Part shown: positions 33,117-40,227 of the stretch, one piece after another
Layout of the letters: each line of letters starts with the position of its first letter
Numbering within the stretch: position 1 is the first letter of the stretch
Origin: Aminobacter anthyllidis
GTDB taxonomy: Bacteria > Pseudomonadota > Alphaproteobacteria > Rhizobiales > Rhizobiaceae
NCBI RefSeq assembly: GCF_018555685.1
Contig: NZ_JAFLWW010000002.1
Coordinates: forward strand, 806,001-870,000
Length of the DNA stretch: 64,000 nucleotides
Direction: 5' to 3'
Made by a program: the position numbers and the translations under genes
Notes under the pieces: model-generated
Told to the model about the DNA's origin: nothing
Databases searched by the model: none
Seen by the model: only the letters and a program-made list of their open reading frames with translations

Positions 33117-33779
33117 TCACCTCGGGATGGACATGCGCCGCTCGAGCTGGCGCAGCAGGGCTGCGAGCACCGAGCAGGTGGCGACATAAAGACAGCTGGC
33201 GACAATCCATGTCTCGATGACACGGAAGCTCTCGACATTGATCTTGCGCGCCTCGAAGGTCAGTTCGGGCACGGCGATGGCTGCCGCCAGCGAGGTGTCC
33301 TTGAACAGCGAAATCAGCGTGCTCGACAGCGACGGCAGCACGTTGCGCAGCATCAGCGGCATGACGATCGAATTGCGGATCTGCGACTGCGTCAGGCCGA
33401 TGGCGAGACCAGCTTCCTTCAGGCCGTTCGGCACGGCAAGCAGGCCACCACGAAACACCTCGGCGAGATAGGCACCGGAATAGATCGCCAGGGTCGAAAC
33501 GAAGCTTTCGATCTTGCCAAGCCTGATGCCGAGCTGAGGCAGTGCAAAGAAGGTGAACAGCACCAGCACCAATATCGGCGTGTTGCGGATGATGGTGACG
33601 TAGATGCGCGCGGGATGGCGCAGCGCGCCTTGCTTCGACAGCAGGCCGAAGGCTGTGACCAGCCCGAGCACGCAGCCGATGGCGATCGCCACGAAGGCAA
33701 GGCCCAGGCTGAGTGCCAGGCCCCAGAGCAGCTGGTCGAAGCTGCGCCAGACCGCCGAGAAATTGAGCGTGTAACCCAT
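33117..33779 (-). CDS. Amino-acid ABC transporter permease
   Basis: A 220-residue partner permease with helices starting at LLWGLALSLGLAFVAIAIGCVLG. The short ARIYVTIIRNTPILVLVLFTFF stretch and the EAA loop (EVFRGGLLAVPNGLKEAGLAIGLTQSQ) are typical of the family. Five bases separate it from the next gene. The pair of permeases with one ATPase and one binding protein is the usual polar amino-acid transporter set. Confidence 0.93.
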   Translation of the reverse strand: MGYTLNFSAVWRSFDQLLWGLALSLGLAFVAIAIGCVLGLVTAFGLLSKQGALRHPARIYVTIIRNTPILVLVLFTFFALPQLGIRLGKIESFVSTLAIYSGAYLAEVFRGGLLAVPNGLKEAGLAIGLTQSQIRNSIVMPLMLRNVLPSLSSTLISLFKDTSLAAAIAVPELTFEARKINVESFRVIETWIVASCLYVATCSVLAALLRQLERRMSIPR

Positions 33780-33851
33780 GGTGCCGTCAGGTTCCGGTCA
33801 AAAGAATTGGCGCGGCCGCATGTGCCAGGGGCCGCGCCATCGTTGGCGAGC

Positions 33852-34691
33852 TTACTTGTACTCGACCGGGAAGCCGATCTGCGGCGGAGCGAGCTCCTTG
33901 CCGAACCAGGTCTTGTAGGAATTGGCGTAGAAGTCGAACTCAACGCCGGTCATCGCCTCATGCAGCGCGGTGTTGACGAAGTTCAGCCAGTCCTGGTCGC
34001 CGCGCTTGACGCCGCAGGCATAGGTCTGCGGGTTCCAGCCATAGCCGGCGTCCCTGTAGCGGTCGGGGTTCTGCTTCATGTACCAGGCCAGCGACGACTG
34101 GTCGGTGGCGACCGCATCGGCGCGACCCGACTCAAGCGCCTGGTAGATCAGGTCGACGGATTCATACTGGTCGACCTTGGCCTCTGGCAGGGCGGCATGC
34201 ACCATCGCCTCGGCATAGACGTTCTGCAGTACAGAGATGGTGACGCCCGAGCCGGCAGCCTTGAGCGCCGCGTAGTCGGCATGTTTGCTGTCGCCCTTGA
34301 GCATCAGGCCGACACCCTCGCGATAGTAGGGAATCGTGAAGGCGATCTGCTGGGCGCGCTCGCCTGTCACCGTCATGAACTGGCAGGTCAGGTCGACCTT
34401 GTCGGTGGTGATGTTCGGTATGCGGGCATCCGACGACTGGTTGACGTATTCGATCTTGTCCGGATCGCCGAACAGCGCCTTGGCGACGATGCGGCCCATG
34501 TCGACGTCGAAGCCCTGCAGCTTGTCGTCCGCGCTCTTGAAGTGCCACGGCGCATTGGTGCTGCCGGTGCCGAGCACAAGATGCCCACGAGCCAGAACCT
34601 CATCGAGCCTGCTTTGTTTTTCCTGCGCGCTGGCAGGCATAACGCTCATCAGCGCGAGTGCGGCCACGGCCGCTGACAGATACGCCTTCAT
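33852..34691 (-). CDS. Amino-acid ABC transporter substrate-binding protein
   Basis: A 279-residue secreted binding protein. ATG 34691 gives a clean signal peptide (MKAYLSAAVAALALMSVMPASAQ) and has AGGAACGGTGAG upstream; the frame extends further but without homology. The mature region is a family-3 solute-binding fold (LVLGTGSTNAPWHF, LQGFDVDMGRIVAKALFG, DLTCQFMTVTGERAQQIAFT). The ligand is probably a polar or D-amino acid given the divergent D-amino-acid enzyme. Confidence 0.92.
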   Translation of the reverse strand: MKAYLSAAVAALALMSVMPASAQEKQSRLDEVLARGHLVLGTGSTNAPWHFKSADDKLQGFDVDMGRIVAKALFGDPDKIEYVNQSSDARIPNITTDKVDLTCQFMTVTGERAQQIAFTIPYYREGVGLMLKGDSKHADYAALKAAGSGVTISVLQNVYAEAMVHAALPEAKVDQYESVDLIYQALESGRADAVATDQSSLAWYMKQNPDRYRDAGYGWNPQTYACGVKRGDQDWLNFVNTALHEAMTGVEFDFYANSYKTWFGKELAPPQIGFPVEYK

Positions 34692-34843
34692 CTCACCGTT
34701 CCTCCCTGGAAAGACATCTTTTCGAATGTCCATTATTGCAGACATATGTCCTGAATAACGGATTGACGTATCAAAGTGCACGCGGCATTATTTGTCAAGC
34801 GCTTCGGAGGCAAGGGCCGACGCTTCAACTTGGAGGCATAGGC

Positions 34844-35902
34844 ATGTTCGACGAGATCCAGACACCCGCCGTGCTGGTGGACATCGATGTGGCGAAGCGG
34901 AACATCGCGCGCTTCCAGGCCTATGCCGACAGCCACGGGCTGAAGGTCCGTCCGCACATCAAGACGCACAAACTGCCGGCAATCGCCGAGCTGCAGCTCG
35001 ACGCTGGCGCGGTCGGCATCACCTGCCAGAAGGTCTCGGAAGCGGAAGCCATGGTCGCCGGCAGCGGCCGGCTGAATGATGTGCTGATCACCTACAACAT
35101 CCTGGGCGACGACAAGCTCGCCGCACTCGTGGCCCTTGCCCGCAAGGTCAAGCTCGCCGTCGTTGCCGACAGTCCGACAGTGATCGACGGTCTTGCGGCC
35201 GCCTTCGCCTCGGCCGGCGTCACGCTCGATGTCTTCGTCGAATGCAACACCGGCGCCGACCGCTGCGGTGTTGGCACGCCGCAGGAGGCAGCCGAACTCG
35301 CCGCCCGCATCGCCGCCGCACCTGGCCTGCATTTCGCCGGGCTGATGACCTATCCGCCAGTTGGAGGCGCTGACAGCGTTCAGGCATTCATGACCGAGGC
35401 CAAGGCGCTGATCGAAGCCAGGGGCATCGCGGTGCCTGCTATCACCTCGGGCGGCTCACCTGACATGATGAAGGCGCATCTGGCGCCAATCGCAACCGAG
35501 TTCCGACCCGGAACCTATGTCTACAACGACCGTTCGCTGGTCACCCGCGGCGTAGCTGCGTGGGAAGACTGCGCGCTGACAGTGCTCGCCACCGTCGTTT
35601 CCGTGTCCGCGCCCAACCGCGCCATCATCGACGCCGGCTCGAAGACGCTGACTTCCGACCTGCTCGGCCTTGTCGGCCATGGCCATGTGCTCGGTCGACC
35701 CGACATCACCATCGACCAGTTGTCGGAAGAGCATGGCCGCCTGCGTTGCGACGGCGACATCAACCTCAAGGTCGGCCAACGCATCCGCATCGTGCCCAAC
35801 CATGCCTGCGTCGTCACCAACATGGTCGATGGCGTCCATGTCTACGGCGAGGACAAGGCGCCGGAGCTGTGGCCGGTGCCGGCACGCGGTAAGATCATCT
35901 GA
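34844..35902 (+). CDS. D-threonine aldolase / D-serine dehydratase-like PLP enzyme
   Basis: A 352-residue fold-type III PLP enzyme; ATG 34844 follows TTGGAGG. The PLP lysine lies in VRPHIKTHKLPAIAELQLDAG (~residues 40-60). The C-terminal PNHAC motif provides the His/Cys pair that binds the metal in D-serine dehydratase (DSD1) and D-threo-hydroxyaspartate dehydratase. SGGSPDMMKAH and GTYVYNDRS are family blocks. It would cleave or dehydrate a D-hydroxyamino acid; RidA nearby could hydrolyse the imine product. Exact substrate unknown. Divergent from the ABC genes. Confidence 0.87.
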   Translation: MFDEIQTPAVLVDIDVAKRNIARFQAYADSHGLKVRPHIKTHKLPAIAELQLDAGAVGITCQKVSEAEAMVAGSGRLNDVLITYNILGDDKLAALVALARKVKLAVVADSPTVIDGLAAAFASAGVTLDVFVECNTGADRCGVGTPQEAAELAARIAAAPGLHFAGLMTYPPVGGADSVQAFMTEAKALIEARGIAVPAITSGGSPDMMKAHLAPIATEFRPGTYVYNDRSLVTRGVAAWEDCALTVLATVVSVSAPNRAIIDAGSKTLTSDLLGLVGHGHVLGRPDITIDQLSEEHGRLRCDGDINLKVGQRIRIVPNHACVVTNMVDGVHVYGEDKAPELWPVPARGKII

Positions 35903-35924
35903 GCCGCGCCATCCAAAAGAAAAA

Positions 35925-35949
35925 GCCTCCCGGACGTTGCCCGGGAGGC
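35925..35949. terminator. Bidirectional terminator
   Basis: GCCTCCCGG (35925-35933) pairs with CCGGGAGGC (35941-35949), with an A-run before and a T-rich run after, between two convergent genes. Confidence 0.9.
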
Positions 35950-35971
35950 CTTTCATTTCCGGTCGGGATGT

Positions 35972-36421
35972 TCAGCGCACGACCAGCACCGGCACCTTGC
36001 TGTTGGTCAAAACCTCGACGGTCTGGCTGCCGAGGATCAGTCGCCCAAGCCCGCGGCGGCCATGCGAGGCCATGACAATCAGGTCGCAACCGCGGTCATT
36101 GGCGACCTGGTTGATCGCCTCGGCCGCCCACATTTCCTCGACATGGACAGCATCGGCATTGACGCCCAGCTTATCGGCCTGGGCCTTGGCGGCGTTCAGC
36201 ACCTTGGCGCCGTACTCCTCGCCGGCCTTCTGGTAGGACACGATGTCCTCGGCGGTCGCGACCGGGCCATACATGCCGGCCGATGCGAAGATCGGCGCCG
36301 GCTCCGAGACGTTCAGCACCGTCACCTTGGCGCCCAGGCCCTTGGCCAGGCTCAAGCCATGGTCGAGCCCCTTCTGCGCCAGTTCCGAACCATCCGTGGC
36401 GACGAGGATATGGGTGTACAT
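35972..36421 (-). CDS. Universal stress protein (UspA family)
   Basis: A 149-residue single-domain Usp. The ATP-binding pattern is present: HILVATDGSELAQKGLDHGL at the N-terminus and the C-terminal G-2x-G-9x-G-S/T motif in MASHGRRGLGRLILGSQTVEVL. ATG 36421 follows GGAGAG. It is divergent from the molybdate-type transporter and shares its intergenic region. Role in stress resistance is inferred from family. Confidence 0.93.
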   Translation of the reverse strand: MYTHILVATDGSELAQKGLDHGLSLAKGLGAKVTVLNVSEPAPIFASAGMYGPVATAEDIVSYQKAGEEYGAKVLNAAKAQADKLGVNADAVHVEEMWAAEAINQVANDRGCDLIVMASHGRRGLGRLILGSQTVEVLTNSKVPVLVVR

Positions 36422-36550
36422 GGAACTCTCTCCTTGGCTCGCTGAACTTTTGGGCTCGACTGAATCTTGGCCCCAGCCTTTCCGACCGGCGCCAATGGGT
36501 CAAGGCAAAGGCCTGGATATTGACTGGCACAGCCGCACAAAGCGCTTGAC

Positions 36551-36608
36551 CGTTATATTCAGTCAAACATAACAATGCGCCGCTCGCTATATTGGCATGT
36601 ATATATCC
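36551..36608 (+). promoter_or_regulatory. Two ModE-like (Mo-box) operators
   Basis: CGTTATATTCAGTCAAACATAACA (36551-36574, given here as a composite of CGTTATAT and ACATAACA arms) resembles the ModE box layout of CGTTATAT then a short spacer then ATAACG. A second candidate, CGCTATAT (36585-36592) with TATATA (36600-36605), follows directly. Both stand upstream of the ABC genes that include a molbindin. Repression by a ModE/Mop-type regulator when molybdate is ample is the likely role. Confidence 0.6.
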
Positions 36609-36638
36609 AAACCCATTGTTCAACCCGAGATCGATCGC

Positions 36639-37691
36639 ATGAGACGCCGTAACCTGCTGATTTCATTCCTGGCTGCCGCGACAGCCCTCATTGGCTGCGC
36701 TTCGCTCGCATCGGCCGAGGAGCGCATCTTCACCGACGCTGCTGGCCGCAAGGTGGCGCTGCCCGAAAAAATCACCCGCGTCATGGCCGCGGGCCCGCCC
36801 GCCTCGGTGCTCCTCTATTCCGTCGCGCCCGAGCGCATGGTCGGCTGGGTGCGCGAGTTCAAGGACGACGAAAAGGCCTTCATCGCGGCAACTTATCGCG
36901 ACCTGCCCGTCCATGGCCGCCTCACCGGCAAGGGCGACACCGCCAACATGGAAGCCGTGCTGGCGATGAAGCCCGACATCATCCTCGATGTCGGCACAGT
37001 CAACCCGACCTACGCCTCGCTCGCCGACAAGGTGCAGGAACAGACCGGCATCCCCTACGTGCTCATCGACGGCACCTTCGCCAACACGCCGAAGTCGCTG
37101 CGCGAGATCGGCGAACTGCTCGGCGAAAAGGAGCAGGCCGAGAAGCTTGCTGCCTACACCGAGGCGGCGATGCAGCGGCTCGACAAGGTCGTGGCCGAGG
37201 TGCCGGCCGACCAGCGCCCGCGCGTCTATTACGGCCGCGGCCCCGAGGGGCTCGAAACCGGCCTCGCCGACTCGATCAACATGGAAGTGCTCGGCGCCGT
37301 CGGCGCAACCAATGTCGCGGAAGCGGCCGGCAAGGGCTCGCTCGCCAATGTCTCGCTGGAACAGATCCTGTCGTGGAACCCCGACGTCATCCTGACGCTC
37401 AGCCCGAAATTCCAGAAATCGGTGCTGTCGGATCCGTCATGGGCCGGCATCAAGGCGGTCAAGGACGGCCGCGTGTTCCGCGCGCCGGCCCTGCCCTTCG
37501 GCTGGTTCGACGCGCCTCCCGGCGTCAACCGCGCCATCGGCATTTCCTGGCTCACTTCGGCACTCTACCCGGGCAAGGCCCAAATCGACCTGAAGGCCGA
37601 GACCCGCGACTTCTACAAGCTGTTTTATCATGTCGATCTCACCGACGAGCAACTCGGCAAGCTGCTTGCCGATACCGGCTCGAAGCCCTGA
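36639..37691 (+). CDS. ABC transporter binding protein, BtuF/MolA-like, likely molybdate or tungstate
   Basis: A 350-residue type-III solute-binding protein. ATG 36639 gives a signal peptide with a twin-Arg-like start (RRRNLLISFLAAATALIGCASLASA); the alternative ATG at 36597 overlaps the second Mo-box. The mature part is the helical-backbone fold used for iron chelates, cobalamin and MolA oxyanions (IFTDAAGRKVALPEKITRVM, MKPDIILDVGTVNP, PSWAGIKAVKDGRVF). The molbindin gene and Mo-boxes favour molybdate or tungstate over iron or B12. Confidence 0.83.
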   Translation: MRRRNLLISFLAAATALIGCASLASAEERIFTDAAGRKVALPEKITRVMAAGPPASVLLYSVAPERMVGWVREFKDDEKAFIAATYRDLPVHGRLTGKGDTANMEAVLAMKPDIILDVGTVNPTYASLADKVQEQTGIPYVLIDGTFANTPKSLREIGELLGEKEQAEKLAAYTEAAMQRLDKVVAEVPADQRPRVYYGRGPEGLETGLADSINMEVLGAVGATNVAEAAGKGSLANVSLEQILSWNPDVILTLSPKFQKSVLSDPSWAGIKAVKDGRVFRAPALPFGWFDAPPGVNRAIGISWLTSALYPGKAQIDLKAETRDFYKLFYHVDLTDEQLGKLLADTGSKP

Positions 37692-37713
37692 GCTTCGAGC
37701 GGAAGCCGAGCAC

Positions 37714-38745
37714 TTGCAGCAGCACCAGAAAGCCCAGCGCGCCGGGCCGATCGCAATCGGCGCGCTGGCGGCGCTGCTCGTCGCCATCATCCTCATGGCG
37801 ATCCTGACCGGCAAGTATCCGGTGACGCCGGGCGACATCCTCGCCGTCGTTTTGGCCAAGATCACAGGCTCCGCCAGCGGCGTTGCGCCGACGATCGAGA
37901 CAGTGATCTGGAACGTGCGCCTGCCGCGCGTCGGCGCCGGCATCCTCGTCGGCGCCTCGCTTGCGGCGGCGGGCGCGGTCTACCAGGGCCTGTTCCGCAA
38001 TCCGCTGGTTTCACCCGACATCCTAGGCGTTTCCGCCGGGGCCAGCTTCGGCGCGGTGATCGGCATCTTCCTGTCGCTATCGGTGCTCGCCATCCAGGGC
38101 CTCGCCTTCGCCGGCGGACTGGCGGCGGTGGCGCTTGTCTATGCCATCGGCTCGATCGTGCGCGAGCGCGACCCTATCCTCGTATTGGTGCTGGCGGGCG
38201 TCGCCATCGGCGCGCTGCTCGGCGCGTGCGTGTCGCTGCTCAAGGTGCTCGCCGATCCCTACAACCAGCTGCCGGCCATCACCTTCTGGCTGCTCGGCAG
38301 CCTCGCGAGCATCAACCGCACCGACCTCCTGTCCATCCTGCCTGCCGTCATTATCGCTCTGTTGCCGATGGCGCTGCTGCGCTGGCGCATGAACCTCATG
38401 ACGCTGGACGACGAGGAGGCACGCGCTCTCGGCGTAGAAACCCGCTGGATCCGCATCGTCATCGTCGCTGCCGCAACCCTGATGACCGCCGCTGCTGTCT
38501 CGATCTCGGGCGTCGTCGGCTGGATCGGCCTTTTGGTGCCGCATGTCGCGCGCATGTTCGTCGGGCCGGATTTCTCGCGCCTGCTGCCGGCTTCGATGCT
38601 CATCGGTGCCGCCTACATGGTCGGCGTCGACACGCTGGCGCGCAGCATCGCTGCGATCGAGGTTCCCTTGGGCATTCTCACGGCCGCCATCGGCGCGCCG
38701 TTCTTCCTCTATCTGCTTCTGACGACCCGGCGAGGCTGGCAATGA
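37714..38745 (+). CDS. BtuCD-type ABC permease
   Basis: A 343-residue FecCD-family permease with ~10 membrane helices (first at IAIGALAALLVAIILMAILTG). The family motifs LPRVGAGILVGASLAAAGAVYQGLFRNPLVSPDILGVSAGA and GVVGWIGLLVPHVARM are intact. The start is uncertain: a TTG at 37714, or an ATG at 37630 that would overlap the binding-protein gene by 62 bases. It overlaps the ATPase gene by 4 bases. Confidence 0.88.
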   Translation: MQQHQKAQRAGPIAIGALAALLVAIILMAILTGKYPVTPGDILAVVLAKITGSASGVAPTIETVIWNVRLPRVGAGILVGASLAAAGAVYQGLFRNPLVSPDILGVSAGASFGAVIGIFLSLSVLAIQGLAFAGGLAAVALVYAIGSIVRERDPILVLVLAGVAIGALLGACVSLLKVLADPYNQLPAITFWLLGSLASINRTDLLSILPAVIIALLPMALLRWRMNLMTLDDEEARALGVETRWIRIVIVAAATLMTAAAVSISGVVGWIGLLVPHVARMFVGPDFSRLLPASMLIGAAYMVGVDTLARSIAAIEVPLGILTAAIGAPFFLYLLLTTRRGWQ

Positions 38746-39530
38746 TGCTTCAGGCAACCGAACTCGCATTCGGCTATGGCCGCGTCAAAGTCGGCCAGAG
38801 CGTCACGCTCTCTGTCGATCGCGGCGAGGTGCTGTGCCTGCTCGGTCCCAATGGCTGCGGCAAGACCACGCTGTTCAAGACCCTGCTTGGCCTTTTGCCG
38901 CGTCAGGGCGGGCATCTGGAACTCAACGGCAAGGACATTTCGACCTTCTCTCGCGCGCAGTTCGCACGGCACATAGCCTATGTGCCGCAGGCGACCGGCG
39001 CCTACTTCCCGTTCTCGGTGTTCGACGTCGTCTTGATGGGCCGCGCCAGCCGCATCGATACCTTCGCCTCGCCAACCATGGCCGACAGGGCGATAACGCA
39101 GGAGGCGCTGGCGGCGCTCGGCATCGGCCATCTCGCCGCCCGCCCCTTCACCGACATCAGCGGCGGCGAAAAGCAGATGACGCTGATCGCCCGCGCGCTC
39201 GCCCAGGAGCCCGAGTTGATCGTCATGGACGAGCCGACTGCCAGCCTTGACTTCGGCAACCAGGCCCACGTGCTGAGCCGCATCTCGAGCTTCGCCGCCT
39301 CAGGCATGGCGGTGGTCATTTCCACCCACGATCCCAGCCATGCGTTTGCCTGCGCAACCCGCGTCGCGTTGATGCGGGCGGGCACGCTCGTCGCCATCGG
39401 AAAGCCCGCCGACGTGCTGACACCGCAATCGCTGCAAGCTCTCTATGGCGTCGGAGTTGTAGTGGCCTATCTCGAACAGGCCGGACGCCACGTCTGCACC
39501 CCAACCCTCAACGCAAGGAACGCACCGTGA
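38742..39530 (+). CDS. ABC ATPase of the BtuCD-type transporter
   Basis: A 262-residue FecE/BtuD-like ATPase. Walker A GPNGCGKTT, Q-loop YVPQ, signature variant ISGGEKQMTLIARALA, Walker B LIVMDEPTASLD and H-loop STHD are all present. ATG 38742 or 38745 is used, overlapping the permease stop (ATGATG). It overlaps the molbindin gene by 4 bases, so the operon is tightly coupled. Confidence 0.93.
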   Translation: MMLQATELAFGYGRVKVGQSVTLSVDRGEVLCLLGPNGCGKTTLFKTLLGLLPRQGGHLELNGKDISTFSRAQFARHIAYVPQATGAYFPFSVFDVVLMGRASRIDTFASPTMADRAITQEALAALGIGHLAARPFTDISGGEKQMTLIARALAQEPELIVMDEPTASLDFGNQAHVLSRISSFAASGMAVVISTHDPSHAFACATRVALMRAGTLVAIGKPADVLTPQSLQALYGVGVVVAYLEQAGRHVCTPTLNARNAP

Positions 39531-39733
39531 AGATCAGCGCCCGCAACCAGATCAAAGGCAGGATCGTCGAAGTGACCAAGGGTGCGACCACCTCGCATGT
39601 CCGCATCGACATTGGCGGCGCCATTGTCACCGCTGCCATCACCAACGAAGCTGTCGACGACCTCAAGCTCGCCGTTGGCAAGGACGCCTACGCGGTCATC
39701 AAGGCCTCGGACGTCATGGTCGCGGTCGACTGA
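39527..39733 (+). CDS. mop: Molbindin (Mop/TOBE-domain protein)
   Basis: A 68-residue single TOBE/Mop domain starting with GTG behind AAGGAA: ISARNQIKGRIVEVTKGATT is the classical N-terminus of molbindins, then AIVTAAITNEAVDDLKLAVG and AYAVIKASDVMVAVD. These small proteins form hexamers that bind several molybdate or tungstate ions in the cytoplasm. Its coupling to the transporter is the main evidence for the transporter's substrate. Confidence 0.93.
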   Translation: MKISARNQIKGRIVEVTKGATTSHVRIDIGGAIVTAAITNEAVDDLKLAVGKDAYAVIKASDVMVAVD

Positions 39734-39735
39734 GC

Positions 39736-40227
39736 GTGGTCCGCGAGAACGAAATCCGCGACGGCGAAAGCGCCGTCGCGCTGCCACCCCGGTACGACGC
39801 CGAAGTCTATTTCATCGGCCGCATCCGGACGCCCTGGGACTCGCGCCTGCTGACCCCGCGCCAGGGCCGCGCCGACGGCCCTATCTGCCACATCGAGATC
39901 TTCGAGCCATGGGTAGCAGCACTCGAAGGCATCGGGCAGTTCGCGCGCCTTGAAGTGCTCTACTGGCTGCATCTGTCCCGGCGCGACCTGGTGCGCCAGA
40001 GCCCGGCCAATGACGTCACTGCCCGCGGCACATTTTCGCTGCGTTCGCCGGTGCGCCCCAACCCGATCGGCACCCAGATCGTCGAACTGGTCGGCGTCGA
40101 GGGCAGCTTCCTCACAGTTCGAGGCATGGATTGCCTCGACGGCACGCCGCTGATCGACATCAAGCCGGATCGGACGCTGTTCACCCCCATCGCCCCGCCG
40201 CAGCCGGGCGATTTCGAAACCGGTTAA
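39736..40227 (+). CDS. trmO: TsaA/TrmO-type tRNA methyltransferase
   Basis: A 163-residue TsaA-domain protein, GTG start 2 bases after the mop stop. The family signature RGTFSLRSPVRPNPIGTQIVEL and CLDGTPLIDIKPDR is intact; the fold binds S-adenosylmethionine. TrmO methylates N6-threonylcarbamoyladenosine at tRNA position 37. It lies in the molybdate operon, which is curious but may be incidental. Its end overlaps the convergent racemase-fusion gene by 4 bases. Confidence 0.88.
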   Translation: MVRENEIRDGESAVALPPRYDAEVYFIGRIRTPWDSRLLTPRQGRADGPICHIEIFEPWVAALEGIGQFARLEVLYWLHLSRRDLVRQSPANDVTARGTFSLRSPVRPNPIGTQIVELVGVEGSFLTVRGMDCLDGTPLIDIKPDRTLFTPIAPPQPGDFETG

